Assembly: GCF_902506345.1 (NCBI RefSeq)
Contig: NZ_LR733413.1
Location: forward strand, 1,466,569 to 1,530,568
DNA from: Flavobacterium sp. 9R
GTDB taxonomy: Bacteria; Bacteroidota; Bacteroidia; Flavobacteriales; Flavobacteriaceae
Direction of reading: 5' to 3'
Length of the DNA: 64,000 nucleotides
Of this stretch, positions 50,387 to 59,512 are shown piece by piece. The stretch's first letter is position 1. Each line of letters opens with the position of its first letter. The translations under genes were made by a program, and so were the position numbers. The notes beneath the pieces are model-generated. The model made no database searches and was not told where the DNA came from. It saw only the letters and a program-made list of their open reading frames with translations.

Positions 50387-51783
50387 AATTTGGCTCCTTT
50401 TTTTAAGATAAATTCATAAGCAGCTTGGTACTCATTTTGTATTTCTCCTTCTAAAATAGCTTCTTTAACCGCTTCTTTTAGGATGCCAATTTCTCTGGAT
50501 GGTTTTAAATTGAAGAGCTCCATTATTTCCTCACCACTTATTGGAGGTTGAAAATTACGGACGTGGTCACGTGCTTCAACTTCAACAATTTTTTTGCGTA
50601 CAATTTCAAAATTACTGTGGTATTTTTTGAATTTGTTTGGGTTTTTAGTGGTGATATCGGCCTCGCAAAGTGTCATTAAGTTTTCTACATCTTCTCCTGC
50701 ATCAAAAACCAAACGACGTACTGCTGAATCAGTAACAGTGTCCTGCGCCAATACAATTGGTCTAGAACTCATCACTACCATTTTTTGTACAAACTTCATT
50801 TTATGGTTCAAGGGCATATGCAATCTTTCGAAGATTTTCTTAACCATTTTACCACCCAAAAACTCGTGACCGTGAAACGTCCATCCTTGTTTTTTGTTGA
50901 AGCGTTTCGTTGGAGCTTTTCCGATATCGTGCAATAAAGCAGCCCATCGCAACCAAACATCATCTGTGTTCGGGCAAATGTTATCGACTACTTCAAGTGT
51001 GTGATAAAAATTGTTTTTGTGCGTGTGACCTTCTATCTCTTCTACTTGATTCAAGGCTGTTAATTCAGGCAGAATTAGTTCTAATAATCCCGTTTTGTAA
51101 AGCAATAAAAAGCCCAAAGAAGGTTTTTCGGTCAGAAGAATTTTGTTTAACTCTTCTACAATGCGTTCTCCTGAAATGATTTTTATTCTTTCTGCATTTT
51201 TGGTAATGGAAGCTAAAGATTCTGGATGAATATCAAAACCTAATTGCGTAGCAAAACGAATGCCTCTCAACATCCTTAACGGGTCATCCGAGAAGGTAAT
51301 ATCTGGGTCAAGCGGAGTTTTTATCGTTTTAGTTTCTAAATCCGAAATTCCACCGAAGGGATCTAAGAGTTCTCCATAGTTAGATGGATTCAAAGACAAA
51401 GCCAAAGCATTTATGGTGAAGTCACGGCGGTTTTGATCATCTTGTAAGGTTCCATTTTCTACGATAGGATTTCGGCTATCGTGGGTGTAGGATTCTTTTC
51501 TAGCGCCAACAAATTCGATATCAGTATCTTCAAAACGGAGCATAGCGGTGCCGTACGTCTTGAATACTTGCACCTTTGGTTTTTTAGGTAAAAGTTCGGA
51601 AACTTTAAGAGCCAATTCGATGCCACTGCCCACGGCCACCACATCGATATCTTTTTTGGTGCCTCTTTTTAAAAGTAAATCCCTAACAAACCCGCCAATT
51701 ACATAACTTTCTATGTTTAGTTCTTGGGAAGCTTTCGATATTACTTCGAATATTGTGTTATTAAGTGCTGATTTATAATTCAT
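50362..51783 (-). CDS. cca: CCA tRNA nucleotidyltransferase (HD-domain type)
   Basis: 473 residues. N-terminal nucleotidyltransferase core: YVIGGFVRDLLLKRGTKKDIDVV with the DxD metal site, then DPLRMLRGIRFATQLGF (template for CTP/ATP choice). An HD domain follows, RWAALLHDIGKAPTKRF. It adds or repairs the 3' CCA of tRNAs; the HD part may give phosphatase activity. The GxxExxY element lies just 5' of it, only 7 bp before its ATG, so its promoter must lie in or beyond that element. Confidence 0.93.
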   Translation of the reverse strand: MNYKSALNNTIFEVISKASQELNIESYVIGGFVRDLLLKRGTKKDIDVVAVGSGIELALKVSELLPKKPKVQVFKTYGTAMLRFEDTDIEFVGARKESYTHDSRNPIVENGTLQDDQNRRDFTINALALSLNPSNYGELLDPFGGISDLETKTIKTPLDPDITFSDDPLRMLRGIRFATQLGFDIHPESLASITKNAERIKIISGERIVEELNKILLTEKPSLGFLLLYKTGLLELILPELTALNQVEEIEGHTHKNNFYHTLEVVDNICPNTDDVWLRWAALLHDIGKAPTKRFNKKQGWTFHGHEFLGGKMVKKIFERLHMPLNHKMKFVQKMVVMSSRPIVLAQDTVTDSAVRRLVFDAGEDVENLMTLCEADITTKNPNKFKKYHSNFEIVRKKIVEVEARDHVRNFQPPISGEEIMELFNLKPSREIGILKEAVKEAILEGEIQNEYQAAYEFILKKGAKLGLKINDC

Positions 51784-51790
51784 AATTTTT

Positions 51791-52219
51791 ACCGCAAATT
51801 CGCAAATTAATTTTTTGAATTTATTATGCGTTTGTATTCTAAAGAAACTAAATTGAAATTTGCCAATATGGCTAATTTATTTTTGGAAACTTTTAAATAA
51901 TTTAAACATTGGTTATAATGACTGTTATTGAAACAATCAACTGTTTTTATTTCAAGAATGATTTTGTCATAAACCACAAAATCAGCATAAAATTTATGCT
52001 TTAGAGTCGTGTTTTTATAGTTTACTGCAAATTCTTTTTCACGTTGATATGGAATGTTGTTTTGTTGAAGTTCAAATTCTATTGCATCTTTGTAAACAAT
52101 TTCAGAAAATCCTTTTCCAAGATTTTTATGAACTTCAAAAAGTATTCCTACGATTGCATAATTTTCTTCTCTATAAATGTATTCTTCCATATAAATAATA
52201 CAATTTGCGAATTTGCGGT
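51791..52219. mobile_element. Single-gene element with perfect 18-bp terminal inverted repeats
   Basis: The ends are exact: ACCGCAAATTCGCAAATT at 51791-51808 and its reverse complement at 52202-52219. Each end is built of two direct copies of CGCAAATT. The 429-bp unit contains only the GxxExxY gene, whose stop lies at the left end. It fits between the cca start (7 bp away) and the tsaC stop (6 bp away), two housekeeping genes that would otherwise almost abut. No transposase is inside, so any mobility would depend on an outside enzyme. Confidence 0.65.
51807..52190 (-). CDS. GxxExxY family protein
   Basis: 127 residues. The motif GKGFSEIVYKDAI gives the name-giving Gly, Glu and Tyr. ADFVVYDKIILEIKTVD resembles the PD-(D/E)xK nuclease core (D, then E-x-K), consistent with suggestions of a nuclease-like fold. 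No activity has been established for the family. It is the only gene in the inverted-repeat element. Confidence 0.9.
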   Translation of the reverse strand: MEEYIYREENYAIVGILFEVHKNLGKGFSEIVYKDAIEFELQQNNIPYQREKEFAVNYKNTTLKHKFYADFVVYDKIILEIKTVDCFNNSHYNQCLNYLKVSKNKLAILANFNLVSLEYKRIINSKN

Positions 52220-52225
52220 TAACTA

Positions 52226-52786
52226 CTACTTTCTGATGATTTTAACCTGAGAATCATTCGTCAATTTAATAATCGTAGAAGGTTTTCCTGCAATTTTTTC
52301 CTGCTGCAAATTTACAACATAGTCTACGCCTTTTATAATTTCTGGACTAATTTCTTTGAAAGATAATGGTGTGGGTTGTCCAGAAATATTAGCTGAAGTA
52401 GACACTAATGGCTTTTTCATACGTTCTAGTAATTTAAAGCAAAAAGGTTCTTTTATCAGTCGAATACCTAATGATTTGTCTTCAGAAATTAAATTAGGCG
52501 CTACATTTCTTGGATTATCTAATATTAAAGTTGTTGGCTTTTCGGATAAATCTAGAATTTGCCAAGCTACTTCGGGAATCTCCTTGAATACGTTGTACAT
52601 CATTTTTTCCCCATTCATAAGGCAAATCATACTTTTGCTTTCGGTTCTTTGTTTGAGTTGGTATATTTTGGCCACGGCTTCAGGATTCGTCGCATCGCAA
52701 CCAATGCCCCAAACCGTATCCGTTGGATAAAGAATGATGCCGCCGTTTTTTATAACTTCAAAAGCATTGATGATTTCTTCGTTCAT
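52226..52786 (-). CDS. tsaC: L-threonylcarbamoyladenylate synthase (TsaC/Sua5/YrdC type)
   Basis: 186 residues, the short form without the Sua5 C-terminal domain. Motifs: YPTDTVWGIGCDATNPEAV, KIYQLKQRTESKSM, TLILDNP and STSANISGQPTP. It makes threonylcarbamoyl-AMP from threonine, bicarbonate and ATP for t6A37 of tRNAs. It is a tRNA-modifying gene next to cca, suggesting an ancestral tRNA-maturation neighbourhood now split by the inverted-repeat element. Confidence 0.93.
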   Translation of the reverse strand: MNEEIINAFEVIKNGGIILYPTDTVWGIGCDATNPEAVAKIYQLKQRTESKSMICLMNGEKMMYNVFKEIPEVAWQILDLSEKPTTLILDNPRNVAPNLISEDKSLGIRLIKEPFCFKLLERMKKPLVSTSANISGQPTPLSFKEISPEIIKGVDYVVNLQQEKIAGKPSTIIKLTNDSQVKIIRK

Positions 52787-52871
52787 AAGGTCATTATGTT
52801 TATTTCATTTGCAAAGCTATCCATTTGATTCCTAAATTGAGGTATGAATCGCTATTTTAATAGCCTTAAAC

Positions 52872-52902
52872 AAAAAAAAAGCCCAACGTAAGTCGGGCTT
52901 TG
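52872..52902 (-). terminator. Rho-independent terminator
   Basis: On the minus strand AAAGCCC and GGGCTTT with a 10-base loop, followed by a run of T. It ends the gene at 52927-53508. Confidence 0.82.
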
Positions 52903-52926
52903 GTTGTATAATTTTAAATTATAAAA

Positions 52927-53508
52927 TTATTTACAATGTGTAGAAACCACTATGGAAGTGATTTTTTCATCTCTACTTGTTGTTTTCAAGCACTGATTGG
53001 AGTCGTTGTTGAACCAAACTTTGTAAGTGTTGCCACCTTGCTCGTGTGTTTTTTGCTCGTCAAAGCCATTTTTTCTTAATTCGCTATACGCATATGTCGC
53101 TTTTTGACGATTCAAATAACCATAATCAAAATTCCCGTTATAGTTCTTTTTGTTGTTGTTGTATCTGTTGTTGTTATAACTGTCGTTATAGTCATTATTG
53201 TATCTGTTGTTGTTATTGCTGTATTTGCCTTTACCACAATCTTCCAAAGTTGATTTAACAATAGAGTTTATTCTACCATCATTAACTTTTACAGTTACAC
53301 ATTTGTTTTGATTTCTGTTGTACCAGTTTTGATAGGCACTATCTCCAGATTTACTTCCGTTTATATAGGTATAACCTCTATCTCTTAATTCATTAAAAGC
53401 ACCTGCCGCTTTATCTCCAACTAGATCTTGTAAGTTTTGTGCAAACCCTGTTATTCCAATAAAAAACATTAGAAGCAATGATAAAAAATTTAGTTTAATC
53501 GTTTTCAT
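52927..53508 (-). CDS. Secreted protein with two copies of a small domain and Asn/Tyr-rich linker
   Basis: 193 residues, signal peptide ending GFAQ. Residues about 26-91 and 128-193 are internal repeats of one another: AFNELRDRGYTY vs YSELRKNGFDEQ, YQNWYNRNQNKCVTV vs YKVWFNNDSNQCLKT, and INSIVKSTLEDC vs ITSIVVSTHCK. The linker (about 92-127) is made almost wholly of Asn, Tyr, Arg and Lys. No named family is recognised. The paired Cys in each half could form disulphides. Confidence 0.75.
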   Translation of the reverse strand: MKTIKLNFLSLLLMFFIGITGFAQNLQDLVGDKAAGAFNELRDRGYTYINGSKSGDSAYQNWYNRNQNKCVTVKVNDGRINSIVKSTLEDCGKGKYSNNNNRYNNDYNDSYNNNRYNNNKKNYNGNFDYGYLNRQKATYAYSELRKNGFDEQKTHEQGGNTYKVWFNNDSNQCLKTTSRDEKITSIVVSTHCK

Positions 53509-53599
53509 AAAAATTTAGTTTTTAAAGTTATCACTCAAAGTTAAGATATTCAAAATAAATAATTCTATTTTTTTTACCTTTTTTTTTCCAAAAATAAAT

Positions 53600-53607
53600 T
53601 ATATTTG
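53600..53607 (+). promoter_or_regulatory. Candidate -7 box
   Basis: TATATTTG, an exact TAnnTTTG, 28 bp before the ATG of the secreted protein gene at 53636. The -33 region is T-rich without a clear TTTG. Confidence 0.4.
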
Positions 53608-53635
53608 TCTATGTATCAACTTAAAAAGAAATAAT

Positions 53636-54331
53636 ATGAAACGAAAAGCATTGCGCCAATTTGGGTTTTTAGTATTGGTTTTAGTATACTCAACAACTTT
53701 GGTATATGGTCAAAAACCGTGCGACGGATATTTTGCTGCCCACAAAGGAGCTAAATATGAAATTACTGCCTATGATAAAAAAAATGAGGTAGAGGCAGTT
53801 TCTAGTTTTTTGGTAAAAGATGCTTCATCAGGCAAAGTTGTCATTCATCTTGTGACCAATTCCAAAGGAAAGGAAACTTTGAATACCGAGTACGATATCA
53901 CTTGTGATGGTAAGGTAGCTATCATGGATCAGAAGAAGATTGTAAGCAATCAATTAAAATCTAATATGAAAGATCCCAACATTACAGTAGATGTTTCTGG
54001 TAAAGATGTTGAGTCACCGCTAGATTTAAGTGTGGGTCAGACATTACCAGATAGTGAAATTGATATTGCTGTAAAATCCTCAGCAATGAATATGAATATG
54101 TATTTTAAAACCTTGGATAGAAAGGTAGTTGGGCAAGAGAAAATAACCGTTCCTGCAGGTACTTTTGATTGTATGGTTATTACGGCCACAACAGATACTA
54201 AATTGCTTTTTGCCAAAAAAGGTACTACTAAGCAATGGGTTGCTAAAGGAGTGGGTATGGTGAAGCAAGAAACCTATGCTAAGAATGGCAAGATTGAGAA
54301 AACGGAGTTGTTGACCTCTTTCTCAAAGTAA
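53636..54331 (+). CDS. Secreted DUF3108-like (TapB-type) protein
   Basis: 231 residues, signal peptide ending LVYGQ. The strand pattern (KGAKYEITAYDKKNEVEAVSSFLVKDAS ... ITCDGKVAIMD ... MNMYFKTLDRKVVGQEKITVPAGTFDCMVITATTDTK ... KQWVAKGVGMVKQETYAKNGKI) is that of DUF3108-like beta-barrel proteins. Outer-membrane-associated or periplasmic, role unknown. Confidence 0.75.
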   Translation: MKRKALRQFGFLVLVLVYSTTLVYGQKPCDGYFAAHKGAKYEITAYDKKNEVEAVSSFLVKDASSGKVVIHLVTNSKGKETLNTEYDITCDGKVAIMDQKKIVSNQLKSNMKDPNITVDVSGKDVESPLDLSVGQTLPDSEIDIAVKSSAMNMNMYFKTLDRKVVGQEKITVPAGTFDCMVITATTDTKLLFAKKGTTKQWVAKGVGMVKQETYAKNGKIEKTELLTSFSK

Positions 54332-54348
54332 AAAATGATTTTTAAATG

Positions 54349-54378
54349 AAAAAGGAAGCCGTAAAGCTTCCTTTTTTT
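54349..54378. terminator. Bidirectional terminator
   Basis: AAAAAGGAAGC and GCTTCCTTTTTTT with a 6-base loop between two convergent genes. It reaches the stop codon of selO. Confidence 0.88.
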
Positions 54379-55943
54379 TATGAACTGCAACTAAGCATAG
54401 AGCAACCTATCTTCACTCTTGCCCAATCGGGTCGTTTAGAGTACCACTTTTCATATTCAGGTTGTTCTTCGTAAGGTTTTTGTAAAAGTTCAAACAATTC
54501 TTTTAGTATAGAATAGTCTTCTTTTTCAGCGGCATCAATACACAATTGTGACATATAATTTCGAAGTACATATTTTGGGTTAACTTGATTCATAGCGGTA
54601 CTTCTTTCTATGTCAGAGAGTACTTCCAATTGAAGTCTGCTGATGTATTTAGTGAACCAATTGTGCCATTTCAGAGTTATGCTTTCAGTACAATCATTAG
54701 CATTATAAAAAGCAAATTCAATTTTTGTTAAAGCAGTTTCTGGAGTATCATTTTTAAGTACTAAACTCAAGCTTCTAAAGAAAATAGTCATATCGGTCTC
54801 TATTTCTTGTAGCAAATCGATAAGTTCTTGAATTAAGTTGCGATCTTCTTTGTCTTTTATTTGTAATCCCAATTTTGATTGCATCATTTGGAGATATTTT
54901 ACATCATACTCTTTAGTGTAGGCGTCCAAAATAGCCTCGAGAGGTTGGGTTTCTTCGATTAATGGGTACAATGCATTGGCGAGTTGATACAAATTCCATA
55001 AGCCAATTTGAGGTTGATTTTCAAATTGATATCTTTTCTGTTGGTTGTCTGTTGTGTTTGGTGTCCAAGTAGGGTTGTAGTCCTCTAGCCAACCATAAGG
55101 GCCATAGTCAATAGTAATGCCGTGAATTGACATATTGTCTGTATTCATAACTCCATGGACAAAACCTACTCTTTGCCAGTGAAGAATCATTTTGAGTGTG
55201 CTTTTTGAAATTTCTTCAAAAAATTGAATGTATTTTTCTTTGCCAGTTTCTTTTATGGATGGAAAATAATGTTGAATGGTAAAATCAGCCAGTAATTTCA
55301 GATTATTATGATCTTGTCTGGCGGCAAAAATTTCAAAATTTCCAAATCGAATAAAACTTGGTGCTACTCTACAAACAATAGCGCCTTTTTCGTAAGCTGG
55401 ATTCCCGTTGTACATAATGTCTCTAAGTACTTCGTCTCCAGTTAAAACCAATGAAAGGGAGCGGGTAGTGGGTACTCCTAAATGATGCATCGCCTCTGCA
55501 CATAAGTATTCACGAATGGAAGAACGTAAAACGGCTAATCCGTCTGCAGTTCGTGAATAGGGAGTTGGACCAGCACCTTTTAATTGTAGTGTAAAGTTTT
55601 TTTCTTTATGTTTGATTTCCATCAAATTAATGGCTCTTCCATCTCCTAATTGTCCTGCCCAATTCCCAAATTGATGTCCTGCATAACACATTGCAAAAGG
55701 TTGTGTATTAGGATAAATTTTTGTTCCTGAGAAAACAGCTAAGAAATCATCGTCCAGCAACTCATCTTGTTCTAATCCAATTTGCTTCGCAACATCAATA
55801 CCAACGTGAATTAATGATGGTTTTGAAGGTACTTTGGGGGATACGTATGAAAAGCAAGCCTGGTATACTTGCCTAGGAATGTTGTTAGTGTCCGAGTCAG
55901 CAGGTAATTCTTTGGTAAAAATATTGTTGAGATTGAGTGTCAT
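54378..55943 (-). CDS. selO: SelO family protein adenylyltransferase (YdiU/UPF0061)
   Basis: 521 residues. Hallmarks: GHQFGNWAGQLGDGRAINLMEI, LQLKGAGPTPYSR, ADGLAVLRSSIREYLCAEAMHHLGVPTTRSLSL, and VHGVMNTDNMSIHGITIDYGPYGW. This pseudokinase fold transfers AMP to proteins. The C-terminus ends with Cys as third-last residue (SCSS), the position of selenocysteine in the eukaryotic protein and of Cys in most bacteria. Solitary gene, cytoplasmic, linked to redox homeostasis in E. coli. Confidence 0.95.
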   Translation of the reverse strand: MTLNLNNIFTKELPADSDTNNIPRQVYQACFSYVSPKVPSKPSLIHVGIDVAKQIGLEQDELLDDDFLAVFSGTKIYPNTQPFAMCYAGHQFGNWAGQLGDGRAINLMEIKHKEKNFTLQLKGAGPTPYSRTADGLAVLRSSIREYLCAEAMHHLGVPTTRSLSLVLTGDEVLRDIMYNGNPAYEKGAIVCRVAPSFIRFGNFEIFAARQDHNNLKLLADFTIQHYFPSIKETGKEKYIQFFEEISKSTLKMILHWQRVGFVHGVMNTDNMSIHGITIDYGPYGWLEDYNPTWTPNTTDNQQKRYQFENQPQIGLWNLYQLANALYPLIEETQPLEAILDAYTKEYDVKYLQMMQSKLGLQIKDKEDRNLIQELIDLLQEIETDMTIFFRSLSLVLKNDTPETALTKIEFAFYNANDCTESITLKWHNWFTKYISRLQLEVLSDIERSTAMNQVNPKYVLRNYMSQLCIDAAEKEDYSILKELFELLQKPYEEQPEYEKWYSKRPDWARVKIGCSMLSCSS

Positions 55944-56222
55944 TTTTTTGATAAAATAGTAGTATTCTAAAAATTTTGTTCCATTTGGGAATACTAAATT
56001 CGTTAGTAAAAATAAATCAATCTACACTAATTTCTTATTCTTTTTGATTTTAATTAACGAATGATTAGATCAAAAAATTCATAGTGTGTTAAAGATTAAT
56101 TGATTGTAATTCTGTTTTTTTAACTATTTTTATGACAAGTTTTTAGTTAATCTATGATTACTTACGTGAAAGCTTATTTTGTAGACCCTTTTTTTATTCG
56201 ATCATTAATAATTCCATTTTTT

Positions 56223-58736
56223 ATGAAAACTAACCCAAAAAGAGTGTTGAATAATTTCTTTATTTTAAATTTTAAAACCTACTGTACTGTATTCTTTATT
56301 GCCCTTACTTTGGTCTCTTTTGGTCAAGCTAAAAAAGAAGTCAACAAGGATACTTTGGCAAAGGAAAACAAGCAGTTAGATTTGTTAATGCAACAATTGA
56401 ATGAAGCGAGTTTGAAAGAAAATAAAACAAACTATGAGTTTAATGTGTTGACAAACAGGCAAAATGCTAGTTTTAATTTGCTCAATGAGGAAATTCAGAA
56501 AGCAAATACCATACTGAAAGAAGGTATCGATTATAAGGGCTTCACCAAAGAACTTGAATTATTAGTTGAATGGAAAGAAAAATCAGTAAAAGGCATCGTA
56601 AAGAATGTGAGTAAGATGCAAACCGTTAGGGATTTAACTACAACTTCACTTTTATTAAACGAATTATTGAAAAGAACTGATTATCAATTAGATAAGATTT
56701 CGTCAAATAATAAATCTTTGAGTGGAATTCAAAGAAGAATGGATTCCTTAGCTACAGATAAGATTTTTTATCAAATCCCTGCTCAAGAAGCAGCCAAAAA
56801 AAATTATTATCAGCGGATGGTATTAATGGCTAAAGATTTGAATATTGCCAATACCAACTTAAAAAATGCTATTGATAGTATCCAAAAGTTAGAGGTTAAC
56901 GGAAAAATGTTCAAATTTAGTTTGGAGTCAGATTTAGCTGTTGTAAATAATGCAAGAAAGAAACTAAGTGAAAAGGTAAACTCATTTTCGCCAGATATAG
57001 CTGATAAAAATGGAAAAGGCTTATCATTTGTTGAAAATTTTGTGCATTCTTTTATAAAAGGCTACTTGTTGTTTATTTTTTATTTTGCAAATCAAACAGG
57101 TATTCTGTCCTTATTATTTCTCTTTATAATTGGATTAACACTTTATTTAAGAGTCATTAGAAGCAAATATAAGAAGGCCGATTTGTATGAGGATTTAAAA
57201 TACCCTGGGCACGTTTTGAATTATCCTTTGGCAGCCTCTATATTGATTATGATTTCTATTTTTCAATTTTTCTTGCCTTCACCACCCTTTGTATTTAGTG
57301 CCTTTTTATGGATTATCGCTGGATTAGCACTAACGCTTATTTTATACAGGTCGGTTAGTAAATACTTGTTTTTAATTTGGATAGCATTTTTTGTGCTCAA
57401 TAATTTGGCTTTTCAAGATAATTTATTGTTGCTCTATACCGTGTCAGAGTCTCGATTCGTATTGTTTTTAAGTGTTATAGGTCTTGCTTTAGGTCTTTAT
57501 GTGTTTTTGAACAGAAAGAAAAAAGATAAAGAAATTCAAGAAAAAAGTTTTGTAATTGCATTATTGGTATTTATGGTTTTTGAATGTGCTGCGATGATTT
57601 TATCGTTTGCAAATTGTTATAATTTGGCAAAAATTTTAATGACAAATGGGTATTTTACAATTTTAATCGCTTACCAATTAATTTGGTCATTTGGTTTAAG
57701 TTTAGATATTTTAAACTTTTCAAAATATTTATCACAATCTGAAGAAGAAGCACTTTTAGAAGAAGAAAAAGAAGAGGAGAGTTTTAAAGTACCAAGTTTT
57801 ATCTATGTTTTATTTGCGATAGCTTGGTATGTTTTAATAAGTAGAAATTCCTATAGTTTTCAAAGTTTTATAGAGCCTATTTCCGAGGCTTTTTATGAAG
57901 AAAAACAATTTGGTGAATTCAAGTTTTCATTTAACGCGATATTCTTATTTTTCTTCATTTTATTCATGTCAGGGTTAAGCGCCAAAATTGTTTCTTTTTT
58001 AACCACCGATAGTAAAGGAGCAAACAATGGAACACCAAAATCAGGTTTAGGCAGTTGGTTATTATTGATACGTATCGCTATAATCACCATTGGTGTTTTA
58101 ATCGCTTTCATATCAGTGGGAATACCTATGGATAAAATAGCATTGATGATTAGCGCATTGAGTGTGGGTATTGGTTTTGGTTTGCAAAATGTAATTAACA
58201 ACTTGGTAAGCGGATTAATTATTGCTTTTGAAAAACCCATCAATTTGGATGATATTGTTGAGGTAGGTGGGCAGACGGGAAAAATGAAATCAATTGGAAT
58301 TCGAAGCAGTGTTATTACTACTTGGGATGGAGCCGATGTGATTATACCAAATGGCGATTTGTTGAGTCAACATTTGGTGAATTGGACTATGGGGAGTAAT
58401 CGCCGTAGATTTGAAATTGATTTGGGTGTAGCTTATGGTTCAGATCTGAATGAAGTAAAAACTATTTTGATTGAGGTATTAATGCAACACGAATTGGTAT
58501 TGAAAAATCCAGCTCCGATGGTTTGGGTGACTAAATTCAACGATAGTTCTATAGATTTTGCTGTAAAATATTGGGTGCCTCATTTTAATTTTGGGAATGA
58601 TGTTCGCAATGATCTTATTATAGCAATTGATGTAGCTTTTAAAGCAAATGGAATCGAAATACCATTTCCACAGCAAGATTTGCATATTCGTTCCAATGTC
58701 TCTGCGAACAATGATGAAAATTTGGATAAAGAATGA
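56223..58736 (+). CDS. Large mechanosensitive ion channel (MscS family, MscK/YbdG-like layout)
   Basis: 837 residues from the ATG at 56223, which gives a signal-like N-terminus ending VSFGQ; a Met 69 bp upstream is possible. Residues about 25-265 form a periplasmic coiled-coil domain. About eleven membrane helices follow. The last 200 residues are the MscS pore and beta domain: ALMISALSVGIGFGLQNVINNLVSGLIIAFEKPINLDDIVEV, TTWDGADVIIPNGDLLSQ and NWTMGSNRRRFEIDLGVAYGSD. It releases solutes under hypo-osmotic stress. Inner membrane. Confidence 0.92.
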   Translation: MKTNPKRVLNNFFILNFKTYCTVFFIALTLVSFGQAKKEVNKDTLAKENKQLDLLMQQLNEASLKENKTNYEFNVLTNRQNASFNLLNEEIQKANTILKEGIDYKGFTKELELLVEWKEKSVKGIVKNVSKMQTVRDLTTTSLLLNELLKRTDYQLDKISSNNKSLSGIQRRMDSLATDKIFYQIPAQEAAKKNYYQRMVLMAKDLNIANTNLKNAIDSIQKLEVNGKMFKFSLESDLAVVNNARKKLSEKVNSFSPDIADKNGKGLSFVENFVHSFIKGYLLFIFYFANQTGILSLLFLFIIGLTLYLRVIRSKYKKADLYEDLKYPGHVLNYPLAASILIMISIFQFFLPSPPFVFSAFLWIIAGLALTLILYRSVSKYLFLIWIAFFVLNNLAFQDNLLLLYTVSESRFVLFLSVIGLALGLYVFLNRKKKDKEIQEKSFVIALLVFMVFECAAMILSFANCYNLAKILMTNGYFTILIAYQLIWSFGLSLDILNFSKYLSQSEEEALLEEEKEEESFKVPSFIYVLFAIAWYVLISRNSYSFQSFIEPISEAFYEEKQFGEFKFSFNAIFLFFFILFMSGLSAKIVSFLTTDSKGANNGTPKSGLGSWLLLIRIAIITIGVLIAFISVGIPMDKIALMISALSVGIGFGLQNVINNLVSGLIIAFEKPINLDDIVEVGGQTGKMKSIGIRSSVITTWDGADVIIPNGDLLSQHLVNWTMGSNRRRFEIDLGVAYGSDLNEVKTILIEVLMQHELVLKNPAPMVWVTKFNDSSIDFAVKYWVPHFNFGNDVRNDLIIAIDVAFKANGIEIPFPQQDLHIRSNVSANNDENLDKE

Positions 58737-58814
58737 TTTTCATAAAGTGGAATGCTTTTTGTAAATGCATGATGAGCACTATAAAATTGAATACTAACTT
58801 TAATAAAAATACAC

Positions 58815-59456
58815 ATGAAAAAAGTAATTGTAACACTAGCACTTTTGGCATTTTTTGGAATAACTTCTTGTAAGAAAGAAGCAAAACTTGAGGAATCAAC
58901 CGCTGATACAACCGCTGTTGCAGTAGACTCTTCAAAAGCGGAAGCTATGGTAGATCCTGATCCAACAGATACTATACCAGCTGGAAGCTACGGTATTAAT
59001 TCTTCAAGTTTAAAAACAGCCGATTTGATTCGTTTAACTTTGAAAGACTTGTACAAAGATGATTTGGCAAAGAATTTTATCGATGACAATAGTAAAAAGT
59101 TTATTTTCTTTGAATATGATTTAAACGAAGATGGAAAAAAAGAGATTCTAGTTGGATTAACTGGAGGTTATTTTTGTGGTACTGGAGGATGTACTCAACT
59201 GCTGTTGGATGATCAAGGAAATGTAATTACGCAATTTTCGGTATCAGGTAATCCGGTTGTAATCGATACGAATAAAACCAACGGATGGAAGGACTTGTTT
59301 ATTTACAGCGGAAGTAAATACCGTATTGTAAAGTTTAATGGAAAAACTTATCCGTCCAATCCATCAATGCAACCTGAACTAAAAGTGACTCCAGGCGATG
59401 GTTTGCCAAGAGCATTGGATTTTGAACATGAACCTTATGCTTGGTTTAAGTTTTAA
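58815..59456 (+). CDS. Lipoprotein, unknown (FG-GAP/EF-like loop)
   Basis: 213 residues, lipobox GITSCKK. A Thr/Ala/Asp-rich stretch follows (about 25-60). YDLNEDGKKEILVGLTGGYFCGTGGCTQLLLDDQGN resembles the DxNxDGxxE calcium-type loop found in integrin-like repeats. The C-terminus has HEPYAWFKF. Unknown function, surface or periplasmic. Followed by a strong terminator. Confidence 0.78.
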   Translation: MKKVIVTLALLAFFGITSCKKEAKLEESTADTTAVAVDSSKAEAMVDPDPTDTIPAGSYGINSSSLKTADLIRLTLKDLYKDDLAKNFIDDNSKKFIFFEYDLNEDGKKEILVGLTGGYFCGTGGCTQLLLDDQGNVITQFSVSGNPVVIDTNKTNGWKDLFIYSGSKYRIVKFNGKTYPSNPSMQPELKVTPGDGLPRALDFEHEPYAWFKF

Positions 59457-59461
59457 GTAAT

Positions 59462-59498
59462 AAAAAAAGGGCTTTTGAATATCAAAAGCCCTTTTTTA
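59462..59498. terminator. Bidirectional terminator
   Basis: GGGCTTTTGA and TCAAAAGCCC pair with a 3-base loop, with an A run before and a T run after. It lies between convergent genes. Confidence 0.9.
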
Positions 59499-59512
59499 TT
59501 TAGATAACACTG

